From NCBI RefSeq assembly GCF_014207955.1, contig NZ_JACHLK010000012.1:62001-126000 (forward strand): a stretch of DNA of 64,000 nt. The letters are read 5' to 3'. This document shows, one piece after another, positions 1 through 9,271 of this stretch. How positions within the stretch are numbered: position 1 is the first letter of the stretch; each line of letters opens with the position of its first letter. The stretch comes from Acidovorax soli. Lineage in GTDB: Bacteria > Pseudomonadota > Gammaproteobacteria > Burkholderiales > Burkholderiaceae_C. The position numbers and the translations under genes were made by a program. The notes under the pieces are model-generated. The model was not told the origin of the DNA. It searched no databases and saw only the letters and a program-made list of their open reading frames with translations.

Positions 1-125
1 GCTGCTGGCCCGTGCCGCGCTTGGGGCCACAATGCGTGCTGGATGCGCTGGGCGCATCCCTGCGATGCAGCCAGCGTTTTTACACCACCCTGTGGTCCTC
101 TTGCGGACCTGGGATCATATCGGCC
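1..125. other. left-edge sequence without a recognised gene
   Basis: The first 125 bases precede the likely start of the YihY-type gene. An open frame runs through part of it in phase with that gene, but the encoded residues are Cys/Ser/Arg-rich and do not resemble the family, so I treat it as leader or the edge of the preceding region. I see no tRNA, terminator or clear promoter here. Confidence 0.4.
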
Positions 126-1382
126 ATGCCCTTGACCCTGCAGACTGTAGCCTTGCGCACCGAAGCGCTGATCACGCAGCTGTCGCATTTCCCCTGGAAA
201 ACGACGGCCCAGACCCTGCGCGAGCGCTTTCGCGAGGACCACCTGGGCCTGACGGCCAGCAGCCTGACCTTCACCACCACGCTGGCGCTGGTGCCCTTCT
301 TCGTGGTGGCGCTGGCGGTGTTCACCGCGTTTCCCATCTTCGGCAAGGTGCAGGACGTGCTGCAGCGCTGGCTGGTGGACAGCCTGGTGCCTGACAGCAT
401 CTCGCGCCAGGTACTGGGCTACCTCACGCAGTTTGCGGCCAAGGCCAGCAGCCTGGGTGTGGCGGGATTCAGCATTCTGCTGGCCACGGCGCTGGCCCTG
501 ATCCTGACCATGGACCGCACGCTCAACGACATCTGGCGCGTGCGCCGCCTGCGCCCCCTGGGCCAGCGCGTGCTGATCTACTGGGCCGCCATCACCCTGG
601 GCCCGTTGCTGCTGGGCGTGAGCCTGGCGGTGACTTCGTACGTCATGTCGGCCTCGGGCGGCCTGGTGCGGGCCCTGCCCAGCGGCGTGCAGCTGCTGTT
701 CGATTCGATCCAGTTCTTCGTGCTGGCCGGCTGCATGGCAGCGCTCTACCACTATGTGCCCAACACCCCGGTGAAGTGGCGCCACGCCTGGGCCGGCGGC
801 CTGTTCGTCTCGGTTTGCATCGAGCTGGCCAAGCGGGTGCTGGCGATCTACCTGAGCAACGTGCCCACCTACTCGGTGGTCTACGGCGCCTTCGCCACCC
901 TGCCCATCCTGCTGGTCTGGATCTACGTGGCCTGGGTCATCGTGCTGCTGGGCGCGGTGGTGACTGCCTACCTGCCCAGCCTGCTGGCCGGTGTGGCGCG
1001 GCGCGGCACTGTGGCGGGCTGGCACTTCCAGCTGGCGGTGGAGGTGCTGCAGGAGCTGTACCTGGCGCGCCGCCATGCGCAAAAGGGGCTGCGCGCGAGC
1101 GAACTGGCACTGCTGCTGCGGCTTGACGTGCTGCAGCTGGAGCCGGTGCTCGATGCACTGGTTTCTCTGGATTGGGTGGGGCAGATCAACGACGCCACGA
1201 GCGACCCCGACGCGGCGGATGTGGCCGAGCCGCGGTACCTGCTGCTGGTGGATCCTCTGGCTACTCCGGCTGAGCCGTTGGTGGAGAAGTTGCTGTTGGA
1301 GCGGGTGGAGAGCCTGGGGTCGTTTTGGAGCAGTACGGGGTTGGAGAGGATGAAGGTGGCGGATTTGATTCGGGGGCGGTGA
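126..1382 (+). CDS. YihY/BrkB family inner-membrane protein
   Basis: Polytopic inner-membrane protein of the YihY (formerly 'RNase BN') family; its molecular function is not established. The 418 residues contain the family opening in which a short amphipathic N-terminus leads into the segment SLTFTTTLALVPFFVVALAV, followed by several further hydrophobic helices, including one ending VLLGAVVTAYLPSLLAG. The last 100 or so residues are soluble and resemble a small winged-helix-like tail that many YihY proteins carry. I start at the ATG at 126 rather than at 12 because the family begins close to this methionine and the upstream 38 codons look non-coding. It stands alone and is followed by an inverted-repeat region. 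Family call is secure; role unknown. Confidence 0.9.
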   Translation: MPLTLQTVALRTEALITQLSHFPWKTTAQTLRERFREDHLGLTASSLTFTTTLALVPFFVVALAVFTAFPIFGKVQDVLQRWLVDSLVPDSISRQVLGYLTQFAAKASSLGVAGFSILLATALALILTMDRTLNDIWRVRRLRPLGQRVLIYWAAITLGPLLLGVSLAVTSYVMSASGGLVRALPSGVQLLFDSIQFFVLAGCMAALYHYVPNTPVKWRHAWAGGLFVSVCIELAKRVLAIYLSNVPTYSVVYGAFATLPILLVWIYVAWVIVLLGAVVTAYLPSLLAGVARRGTVAGWHFQLAVEVLQELYLARRHAQKGLRASELALLLRLDVLQLEPVLDALVSLDWVGQINDATSDPDAADVAEPRYLLLVDPLATPAEPLVEKLLLERVESLGSFWSSTGLERMKVADLIRGR

Positions 1383-1430
1383 TCTTTGGTTTTTTGGTGT
1401 GGTTGCTGCGTGCCTTGATTGAGGGCGGAG

Positions 1431-1502
1431 GCCGGGATGTGCGCCCGGCGGCGCAGTAACTTTCTCTTGCGTCGCCAAGAGAAAGTCACCAAAGAGAAGG
1501 CG
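1431..1502 (+). repeat. 72-bp inverted-repeat arm, left copy
   Basis: This arm matches the reverse complement of 1925-1996 at 70 of 72 positions without gaps. It contains its own hairpin: an 11-bp stem ACTTTCTCTTG (1459-1469) paired with CAAGAGAAAGT (1476-1486) across a 6-base loop. The two mismatches lie in or next to that loop, so pairing is preserved in both copies. This behaves like a dispersed intergenic repeat of the kind seen in Comamonadaceae and Xanthomonas genomes; that family link is from memory, not searched. Confidence 0.85.
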
Positions 1503-1924
1503 ACCCCGCTGCCCGTGTCCCCCTCGCCTGGGGCGAGGGGGCAGCCTGTGATGCTCGGTCCTGAGGTGTGCCGCAGAACTCGCTTCGTTCTTCGAACTCC
1601 GCTCAGACAGCTGCGGCAAGCCAGACAACGATGCGCGTGTCCTTCGGCACGCGCTCACCCCAGGCCCTGCGCTTCTCGGCACGGTCAGAAGGGGGTGGGA
1701 ACGGGCCCCACACGGGCCATTGCTTCGCTCGGCCCGGTAGTCCTTCGCTGCGCTCGGCTCGCCAGGGCGATCGCGCCCAGCCCACCGGCAGCGCGCAGCG
1801 CGTAGCCGACACCCGGCGCGGCTGCCAAGGCAGCAGCCGAGTGGTACCCGCTCCCCACCCCAGTTCCGAGCACCGCAGGTTGCCCCCATCGCCCTCCGGG
1901 CGATGGGGGACGCAGACTGGGGGC

Positions 1925-1996
1925 CGCCTTCTCTTTGGTGACTTTCTCTTGGCGGCCCAAGAGAAAGTTACTGCGCCGCCGGGCGCACATCCCGGC
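1925..1996 (-). repeat. 72-bp inverted-repeat arm, right copy
   Basis: Reverse-oriented partner of the arm at 1431-1502, with the same internal 11-bp hairpin. Weaker similarity continues inward for some tens of bases (for example a GGGGGCA-CCTG-TGCTCGG pattern near 1540-1560 matches the reverse complement around 1865-1890), suggesting the element was once a longer inverted duplication. Confidence 0.85.
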
Positions 1997-2039
1997 TCCC
2001 GCACCGAACATAGGCATGTAGCTGAAACGACCCCGAAAC

Positions 2040-4382
2040 TCAACGAGCCGGTGCCGCCACAGAAGCCGCCGGCCCCACTACGGCAGGAGCAGCCGCCGCA
2101 CCACTGGCCCCAGCCGCCGGTGCCGCAACGGGCGGCGTCACCGTCACCTGCGGCACCCACCGATCCAACCAATGCGCCCGCCAGGCCACGAACCCCACCA
2201 CCACAACAGCCACCAACACCCCCAGCGCCACCCATACAGGACTGCGCGACTCCGCAAACGGATCATCCAGCATGCGCCGCGCATTCACCGGCACCTTGGC
2301 CGTCTGCGACAGGGATCCGCCCAAACGCGTGTTCACCCGCATGCGCCCATTGATCGCCCAGCCGCTTGCATCGAGGATGGGCCCCAGGCTGCGCTGGCGC
2401 AGTTTGAGCCAGGCGATCAGCATGCTTGGCCCCGAGATCGCGAGCACGATGCCCAGGATCGCCAGGGGGATCCACATCCCCAGGTCCACGAACTTGCCGA
2501 AGATGCCCACCAGCACCGCGCTGATGCTGCCCAGCGCCACGCCGATGGCGGCCACGGTGCCCACGTCCGTGCGCCTCGCCGCGCCGGGGAGCGTGGTGAG
2601 GCTGCCGGCCGTGTTGCCCGCGGTCTTGGCGTCGGTGCCGGCCAGGGTGCCGGCCGTCGTGCCCAGGGATTTCTGCACGCGTGCGTCGCTGGCCGAGGCG
2701 CGCCTGGCGACCTGCTCTTCGATCATGCGCACAAACTTCTTGTACGGCGAAAAGAAGGCCTGGCGGATGCTCGTGGGGTTCTCGATGATGCGCGTGATGG
2801 TTGCGTCCCAGTCGTTGCCGTCGCGGTCGTAGAACACGCCGTTGCGGCCCACGAAGAGAAAATCCACGTCGCCCGCGGTGAAGGCCGCCACGATGCCCAT
2901 CTTGTGGCCCTTGCGCGTGCAGTCGCAGTAGGCCAGGTAGGTCTTGGCCAGGCCGGCCAGCTTGGCGTGGCGCGCGGCGTCGGGTACCTGCACCACCAGG
3001 TCGCAGCTGCGCGCATCGAGGTACAGCGTGCCGGCCTGGAAGACGGCGCCGCGGCGCTGGTAGAAGGCGGAGAACGAGACGAAATTGTTGAGCAGCTCCA
3101 GCAGCCCTTGCTTGAAGCGCAGCAGCTTCTCCAGTGCCAGGGCCTGCTGGTTGTGCGCTTCCTCGGCTTCGTCCTCTGCGATCAGGGCCATCACGCGCTG
3201 CTCGGCATCCCCGGCGAGCAGGGCCTCGCGCACCTCTTCGTCCAGGGTGTCCAGGCGGGTGGCAGGCCGGTCGGCCAGCCACTGCTGGCAAGGGGCCAGG
3301 GCCTTCTGGATCAACTGCCATTCGTCCTGGGTCAGGCTCTCGGCATCGCTGCGGGCCAGCAGGGGCTCCACGGTGCGCTCGCGGAAATTGCGCAAGGCCT
3401 TGGCCCAGGCCGGGTTCACGCCGCGCGCGAGGGGCAGGGCGCCGCCGGGCGTGATGGGCGCCAGGGGCAGGGTGGTGATGGCGGGCGAGGCCAGGCCCAG
3501 GTTTTTGCCGGACATGGCGCTGTACTCCTCGAGCGAGGGGTTGAGTGCGGTGGCCGCGCGCGGGTCGTAGGTGGCCAGGCGCGTGCGGGCAAAAAAATCC
3601 TCGACCTTGGCGGCCACGGCATTCATGGCCTCGGTGGCGGCCAGCGTGCGCTCGCCCAGGGCCAGGCCCGTGGTGGCTTCGCGCGCTTTGGCGGCCCAGG
3701 CCTTGAGCTGGTTCAGGTCGGCAAAGAAGGCCTCGGCGCGCTGGCGGTCGATGCCGGGCAACTGTTTGTCGGTGGCGGGCGGAATGCTGCCGTGCACGGT
3801 GATGATGTGGCCGATGGCCTCGCGCGCCACGGTGTCGTCGCCGGCCGTCTCGGTGCTGATGATGCCGTCGCCATTGAAGCGCATCGCGCTGAGCTGCTTG
3901 CCACGCTCCACCACATCGGCCAGGGCAATCGCGGTCGCTTCGGGCCGGCCGGCCATGGCCAGCAGGCGCCGCGCCTCGGCGGCGAGGGCCGCGCCCTCCT
4001 CGGTGCCGCTGTCGATGGCGTCGATCTCCAGCACATCGCCGGGCCGGGCCAGTTCCCCGGGGTCGCGCAGGCGGGCACAGGCCCAGGCGCAGGCGGCGAG
4101 CAATTCGGGCGGGCGGATGCGGCCGTCCTGGTCGGTGTCGATCAGGTCCAGCGTGCGCTCGTCGAACTCGATGCCGCGCGTGGGGCAGGCCAGGGCCACC
4201 CAGAGCTTCTGGTCGAGTTCGGCGAGGTGGGCGATGTCGTCGCCGCTCTGGATGATGACCTGGTCCACGCCGCCGGCGCGAAAGAACTGCCAGGCGTGTT
4301 GCGGTGGGGGCTGCTCGGGTTGCAGGGGGGCTGGGTGGGCGGGAAGGGTTGCAGAGACGGTCGGGTGCGGCGGCTGGTCCAT
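2040..4382 (-). CDS. EF-hand-containing membrane protein, function unknown
   Basis: A 780-residue protein I cannot assign to a characterised family. Near residue 82 there is a canonical calcium-binding EF-hand loop (DTDQDGRIRPPE: acidic residues at positions 1, 3, 5 and Glu at 12), with a degenerate second loop (FNGDGIIS) near residue 170. The middle is a long helical, soluble region. Around 605-655 there are one or two hydrophobic segments, another lies near 705-730, and the tail is Ala/Pro-rich low complexity. The layout suggests a soluble calcium-sensing region anchored in the inner membrane near the C-terminus. Start is the ATG at 4382. It lies 70 bp downstream of the EamA gene on the same strand. 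Role unknown. Confidence 0.85.
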   Translation of the reverse strand: MDQPPHPTVSATLPAHPAPLQPEQPPPQHAWQFFRAGGVDQVIIQSGDDIAHLAELDQKLWVALACPTRGIEFDERTLDLIDTDQDGRIRPPELLAACAWACARLRDPGELARPGDVLEIDAIDSGTEEGAALAAEARRLLAMAGRPEATAIALADVVERGKQLSAMRFNGDGIISTETAGDDTVAREAIGHIITVHGSIPPATDKQLPGIDRQRAEAFFADLNQLKAWAAKAREATTGLALGERTLAATEAMNAVAAKVEDFFARTRLATYDPRAATALNPSLEEYSAMSGKNLGLASPAITTLPLAPITPGGALPLARGVNPAWAKALRNFRERTVEPLLARSDAESLTQDEWQLIQKALAPCQQWLADRPATRLDTLDEEVREALLAGDAEQRVMALIAEDEAEEAHNQQALALEKLLRFKQGLLELLNNFVSFSAFYQRRGAVFQAGTLYLDARSCDLVVQVPDAARHAKLAGLAKTYLAYCDCTRKGHKMGIVAAFTAGDVDFLFVGRNGVFYDRDGNDWDATITRIIENPTSIRQAFFSPYKKFVRMIEEQVARRASASDARVQKSLGTTAGTLAGTDAKTAGNTAGSLTTLPGAARRTDVGTVAAIGVALGSISAVLVGIFGKFVDLGMWIPLAILGIVLAISGPSMLIAWLKLRQRSLGPILDASGWAINGRMRVNTRLGGSLSQTAKVPVNARRMLDDPFAESRSPVWVALGVLVAVVVVGFVAWRAHWLDRWVPQVTVTPPVAAPAAGASGAAAAPAVVGPAASVAAPAR

Positions 4383-4452
4383 GCCCTTGATTGTCGGCAG
4401 GCGGCAGGGCGGGCCGCCCCGGACCTGGGCGAACGGCCCTGTAGGCCGCCTC

Positions 4453-5343
4453 CTACGATCTCTGGAGGCTCGCGCCCAGCCAGCGCAGCGGGTTGAAGCC
4501 CGTGACCAGCCCCGTGGCCACCAGCACCAGCAGGCCGCCCCAGAGCATGCCCGGGCCCAGTGCCTCGCCCAGGAACAAATGGCCCCAGGCCACGCCGAAC
4601 AGCGGGATCATGAAGGCGCTGCTCATGGCGGCCACGGGCGACACCTGGGCCAGCAGGCGCAGGTTGAGCCAGTAGGCCAGGCCCGAGGTGACGATGCCCA
4701 TCACCGCCACGGCCGCCAGCGCGCCGGGCGTGAACTGCGCCTCGGGCAGGCTCCAGGCGGCTCCTGGCGCCAGCATGAGCAGGGCTGTGCCGTGGATGCC
4801 GGCGGCAATCGCCAGCGGCGGCATGCGCGTGGTGGCGCGCTTCATCCAGGGCGTGGAGACGCCGTAGCAGGCCGAGGCCACCATGCAGGCCACGGCCGCG
4901 ATGATGAGGGCTGGCGTGGGCGCGACCGGACCCAGTTGCACGATGAGCGCCACGCCCGCAAAGCCGCAGATGCAGCCCAGCCACTTGCGCGTGCTCAGCG
5001 TGTCCTCCTTGAGCCAGGCCGCGGCGATCACGCTGAAGGGCACGGCCATGGTGTTGAGCAGCGAGCTGTAGCCTGCGGGCAGGTGCAGCGCAGCCCAGGA
5101 ATACAGCAGGAAGGGAATGGCCACCGTGAGCGCGCCCAGGCCCACCAGCTCGCGCCAGTGGCGCCAGGGCCAGCGCTCGCCAGCGAAGCGCATCAGCGCC
5201 ATGAGCGTAAGCGTGGCCAGCCCGATGCGCAGGGCCGCCATGACATTGGGGCCGAGCACGGGGCTCGCGATGCGGATGAAAAGAAAGGAGGCGCCCCACA
5301 GGGCAGACAGCAGCACCAGCTGCAGGAAATGGCGGGTCTTCAC
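4453..5343 (-). CDS. EamA/DMT-family transporter
   Basis: Inner-membrane drug/metabolite transporter with two EamA repeats, about ten predicted helices, beginning LVLLSALWGASFLFIRIA, a typical EamA entry helix. The substrate cannot be read from sequence; relatives export amino acids or other small metabolites. I start at the GTG at 5343 (MKTRHFLQ...) because the family starts here; a GTG at 5367 is also in frame and neither has a strong ribosome-binding site. It lies downstream of nrdR on the same strand with a 63-bp gap and upstream of the EF-hand gene. Confidence 0.9.
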   Translation of the reverse strand: MKTRHFLQLVLLSALWGASFLFIRIASPVLGPNVMAALRIGLATLTLMALMRFAGERWPWRHWRELVGLGALTVAIPFLLYSWAALHLPAGYSSLLNTMAVPFSVIAAAWLKEDTLSTRKWLGCICGFAGVALIVQLGPVAPTPALIIAAVACMVASACYGVSTPWMKRATTRMPPLAIAAGIHGTALLMLAPGAAWSLPEAQFTPGALAAVAVMGIVTSGLAYWLNLRLLAQVSPVAAMSSAFMIPLFGVAWGHLFLGEALGPGMLWGGLLVLVATGLVTGFNPLRWLGASLQRS

Positions 5344-5406
5344 CCGTGCATTGTCGGCCAGCCGCACAAAGTCTGCTGGCGGCTGCGCGGCGGCAGCCTG
5401 GCTACC

Positions 5407-5856
5407 TTACTTGCGCACCTCGTCCACCATGGCGCGGAAGTCGTCGATGTCCTCGAAGCTGCGGTACACGCTGGCAAAGCGGATGTAGGCGATCTTGTCG
5501 AGCTTCTTGAGCTCGCGCATCACCAGCTCGCCGATGCGGCTGGAGAGCACTTCGCGCTGGCCCAGGTTGAGCAGCTTTTCCTCGATGCGCTCGATGGCGC
5601 TGTCGATCTGCGTGGTGCTCACGGGGCGCTTTCGCAGCGCCAGGTTGAACGAGCCGAGCAGCTTGCCGCGTTCGTACTCGATGCGCCGGCCGTCCTTCTT
5701 GACGATGGCCGGGAAGTTCACTTCCGGCCGTTCGTAGGTGGTAAAGCGCTTGTCGCAGGCACCGCATTGGCGCCTGCGGCGGATGAAATCCCCTTCTTCA
5801 GACACCCGGGTCTCGACGACCTGCGTTTCCTGGTGGCTGCAAAAGGGGCATTTCAT
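5407..5856 (-). CDS. nrdR: transcriptional repressor NrdR
   Basis: Zinc-ribbon and ATP-cone repressor of ribonucleotide reductase genes; it senses the dATP/ATP balance and binds NrdR boxes. All four zinc ligands are present (Cys3, Cys6, Cys31, Cys34), followed by an Arg-rich linker and the ATP-cone with [16 protein letters not shown]. The 149-residue length is normal. It lies 22 bp after glyA on the same strand, the usual glyA-nrdR pairing of beta- and gammaproteobacteria, so it is probably co-transcribed and comes under the riboswitch described for glyA. Confidence 0.98.
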   Translation of the reverse strand: MKCPFCSHQETQVVETRVSEEGDFIRRRRQCGACDKRFTTYERPEVNFPAIVKKDGRRIEYERGKLLGSFNLALRKRPVSTTQIDSAIERIEEKLLNLGQREVLSSRIGELVMRELKKLDKIAYIRFASVYRSFEDIDDFRAMVDEVRK

Positions 5857-5878
5857 GGTCGTGCTGCGCCGCTGTCGA

Positions 5879-7123
<1,245 letters not shown>

Positions 7124-7149
7124 GGTGTGGCAGTCCTATGAACTTGTGT

Positions 7150-7307
7150 CCCTTGAAACAAGGGCTGCCCAGGCGAACGGCGGAACGCGGCAGGCATGGC
7201 ACCCGCGCGGCACGCTCCCCAGTGGTTCACAAGGGGCCAGCCCTTGTCGGTTTCCACGTCAGCGGCAACCCGGTTGCGGGCTGCGCCTATCGCCAGTTGC
7301 GTACCCG
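7150..7307 (-). promoter_or_regulatory. ZTP/ZMP (pfl) riboswitch in the glyA leader
   Basis: Read on the minus strand, the leader has the hallmark blocks of the pfl/ZTP aptamer in order: GTACGC-AACTGGCG (7291-7304), then CCACTGGGGAGCGTGC, then CCG..CGCCTGGGCA (ending 7166). GTACGC pairs with GCGTGC to form the closing helix, with one G-U pair. An inner hairpin ACAAGGG/CCCTTGT lies between 7228 and 7247. After the aptamer comes a small hairpin CCCTTG-TTT-CAAGGG (7150-7164), about 25 bases before the glyA start; its CCCTTGT can alternatively pair with the aptamer's ACAAGGG, a plausible switch. There is no U-run, so control is probably translational. The identification rests on remembered consensus; an Rfam RF01750 scan would settle it. 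Confidence 0.82.
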
Positions 7308-7355
7308 CGTAGTGTATCCCAGGCAGCGCCCGGCTGCGCCGGGATGGCAGATCTC

Positions 7356-8210
7356 TCAGGAGGGCTGCGAGAGCAAGGCCACCTTGTCGCTGCCACCGCT
7401 GGCTGGCGAGGCGGATGCCGGCAGCTTGGCCGAGGCGGGCACCGATTGCACCGGGGCCTGCGTGGACAGGGTGGGCGGCGGGTTGGTGGGCATGGCGCGG
7501 CCGCCGGCCACCTGGCGCAGGCGGAAATGCTCGGCCAGCACCTTGGCGGTGTAGCCACCGTCGTCGGGCAGGTTGGCTGCGCCCACGTAGTAGCGCAGGC
7601 CGCCTTCGAGCGAGCCGGCGCGGGCAATGCATTCCTGCAGCACCTTCACGCCCACGCGCAGATTGGTCACGGGGTCGAAGGCCGCGAAGTGGCCGCCGAA
7701 GTTCTGGTACTTCTCGGTGTGCACGGTGGTCATCACCTGCATCAGGCCCTGGGCACCCACGGCGCTTTGTGCGAAGGGGTTGAAGTTCGACTCGATGGCC
7801 ATGATGGCCAGGATCAGGGTCGGGTCGAGCCTGTTGCGCGCGCCCAGTTCATAGGCCTCGGCCACCAGCACGCTCAGGGGCTCGGGGGCCACGCGGTACT
7901 TCTTGCTCAGCCAGAAGGCCACGGCCGCCTGCTCCTTGGGCAGGTCCTTGGGGTTGCCTGCGGTGGCGCGTTCGCTCGCTTCGGGCTCGATGGGCATGCC
8001 CAGCACGGCGACCTGGCGCGCCTGCAGCCAGTTCATGAGTCTTTCTTCTCCAGCCTGGCGCAGGTCGGGCCGGGCGGTCAGTGCGATTGCGATGAATGCA
8101 ACGGTCAGCCCGATGAGGGCGAAGCTGCTGTGGGTGATTTCAAGAAAACCTTCGGTCACGTCGGCGGCGAAGGTTCGCACGCCCGAGACCACTTTTCCTG
8201 ACGCTGTCAT
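7356..8210 (-). CDS. membrane-anchored lytic transglycosylase (SLT domain)
   Basis: Periplasmic peptidoglycan lyase of the goose-lysozyme-like SLT family, cutting between MurNAc and GlcNAc with 1,6-anhydro product. An N-terminal hydrophobic segment (SSFALIGLTVAFIAIALTA) follows a short cytosolic stretch and should act as a signal anchor. The catalytic motif is AIMAIESNFNPFAQS with the Glu-Ser pair, followed by GAQGLMQVM and a final YYVGAANLP motif. The tail is a Pro/Ala-rich linker. I start at the ATG at 8210, behind AGGAAGAGCT; the in-frame start at 8249 has no such site. A strong sigma-70 promoter lies about 190 bp upstream. Confidence 0.92.
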   Translation of the reverse strand: MTASGKVVSGVRTFAADVTEGFLEITHSSFALIGLTVAFIAIALTARPDLRQAGEERLMNWLQARQVAVLGMPIEPEASERATAGNPKDLPKEQAAVAFWLSKKYRVAPEPLSVLVAEAYELGARNRLDPTLILAIMAIESNFNPFAQSAVGAQGLMQVMTTVHTEKYQNFGGHFAAFDPVTNLRVGVKVLQECIARAGSLEGGLRYYVGAANLPDDGGYTAKVLAEHFRLRQVAGGRAMPTNPPPTLSTQAPVQSVPASAKLPASASPASGGSDKVALLSQPS

Positions 8211-8397
8211 AGCTCTTCCTTTCTGGGGCGCTTCCCTGAGGCCCTGCAACCACGGGTGGTTGGCAGGATCAGGCGTATCACCTGGATTGGTACGCCATCA
8301 ATTTCAGGGCCTGCAAAAAGCAAGAGGGCCGTGAGTTGACTTAGCCGGGTTCGGCAGCGGGGTTGGGGTTTTTACTAGCCGTTTTTGAGGCTGGCGG

Positions 8398-8427
8398 ATT
8401 CTAGGAGGTCACCAAATAGCTAGTCAA
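8398..8427 (-). promoter_or_regulatory. sigma-70 promoter for the lytic transglycosylase gene
   Basis: On the minus strand TTGACT (8422-8427) and TAGAAT (8398-8403) are separated by 18 bases, close to the consensus at both hexamers, in a locally AT-rich stretch. It points at the transglycosylase gene and implies a leader of about 180 bases. Confidence 0.7.
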
Positions 8428-8590
8428 TACTAACAAATTGCAATGTTAGATGAATTTGTAATGAAAAATCTGGTAATAAACACAGGTTTTGGGGTTTTTT
8501 CCCTCGGAAGGCCGGTGGTGTGCACCAGAGGGCCATGACACCGCTATGTCAAATTCAATCGGCTTTTTCCTACCCATTGCAAAACCGGCT

Positions 8591-8855
8591 TGAGGTCCCG
8601 AAGCGACTTTGGTAAGGTTCAGTGGCCTGTTGATTTCAGGCATCGCCAGACGAAGCGAACTCTCCCGCCGATGGGCATTCAGTGCCGCGGTGCAGCAGAT
8701 GAAACTTCTATGGCACCCCCTGGAGGCAATACCTTGCCTCCTCGCTCAGCGGACCTTCATCTCCGCAGTGCGAAACGATGGCAAAAGACCGTTGTGTCAG
8801 CCGTCAAGCCCGGGAGACTGTCCACTTCGGAGAGTCCCCCGGGCTTTCTCGTTTG
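8591..8855 (+). ncRNA. candidate structured small RNA, unidentified
   Basis: A possible promoter TTGAGG-N17-TAAGGT begins at about 8591 and would start transcription near 8627. The region then contains a hairpin GCCTG-N7-CAGGC near 8630-8646, a perfect 8-bp hairpin GGAGGCAA-TACC-TTGCCTCC flanked by AGATGAA / TTCATCT (7 bp), GCGG/CCGC and GCATT/AGTGC pairs, and outer CATCG/CGATG pairs, which together can form a long imperfect hairpin from about 8647 to 8780. An intrinsic terminator ends it at 8855. No open frame here looks like a protein. I considered 6S RNA, tmRNA, RNase P RNA and SRP RNA and did not find their conserved cores, so I leave it unnamed. Confidence 0.4.
8807..8854 (+). terminator. 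intrinsic terminator without an upstream gene
   Basis: AGCCCGGG-A-GACT (8807-8819) pairs with AGTC-C-CCCGGGCT (8833-8845): 12 pairs with one mismatch, then TTTCTCGTTT. On the plus strand there is no gene upstream within 600 bp, which supports a small transcript ending here. Confidence 0.6.
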
Positions 8856-9271
8856 TGGGCGGGTGTTTTGCCTTGGGTGCTGGCGCCTGCCATGGCTGAA
8901 AGCTGCATGCCGGCGGCCTGCTGCCGTGCCTGTGGGCCGGCCTGGATGGGCCCGGGTTGAACTGCCTCAAGCCATTGAATGGGGGCTTGCCGCATATATA
9001 TAGATAATGGGGGCAATTCCCAGAGCGGGCACAGGCCCCGGGGAGACACCGCAACCCTGCAAGGCAGGGTGCAGATGCCCGCGCACCGGGTGGCCCTGGA
9101 CAGGACTTCCCCCGAGGAATCCCCTCGCCAGGACGGCTGGTGGCCCGCCTGCACGAACCCGGTGAAAATAGCCCGTTTTCTGCCATGCACCTGCTGGGGG
9201 TTGGCGCAAGCCCTGGGGGCTTTGCGCGTCCACCCGGATGCAGGGATGGCCGTTCGTAATCCTTTGGATCC

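Larger units (their letters stand above)
1383..2039. other. 657-bp intergenic region with inverted-repeat element
   Basis: No credible gene. The stretch between the YihY-type gene and the EF-hand gene is occupied by two near-identical 72-bp arms in opposite orientation (listed separately) and about 420 bp of GC-rich sequence between them. Short open frames through it are low-complexity, rich in Arg, Pro and Ser, and have no family resemblance. It separates two convergent genes, so transcription-terminating or insulating roles are possible. Confidence 0.7.
8211..9271. other. 1.06-kb gene-free region, partly AT-rich
   Basis: No convincing coding sequence on either strand. Roughly 8395-8480 is clearly AT-richer than its surroundings and holds the minus-strand promoter of the transglycosylase gene. 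From about 8590 the plus strand shows a promoter, self-complementary sequence and an intrinsic terminator (listed separately), suggesting a small RNA. From 8970 to 9271 lies an AT-rich TATATATAGATAAT element and a roughly 260-base leader of the DUF349 gene, with a hairpin ACCCTGC-AAG-GCAGGGT near 9050-9070. Confidence 0.6.

Noticed and set aside
1568-2353. Pro/Arg-rich open frame over the inverted repeats
   Set aside because: Crosses both the repeat arm and the EF-hand gene's end; low complexity with no start signal.
8600-8700. Glycine-riboswitch-like GGCGGGAGAG on the minus strand
   Set aside because: The downstream core (GCCGAAGG and CTCAGGCAAA blocks) is absent, and the next minus-strand gene is a lytic transglycosylase.
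8591-8855. 6S RNA, tmRNA, RNase P RNA or SRP RNA
   Set aside because: None of the conserved cores I remember for these RNAs is visible; kept only as an unnamed candidate.
9012-9271. RNA gene in the DUF349 leader
   Set aside because: Only one short hairpin and no terminator before the start codon; more likely an ordinary leader.
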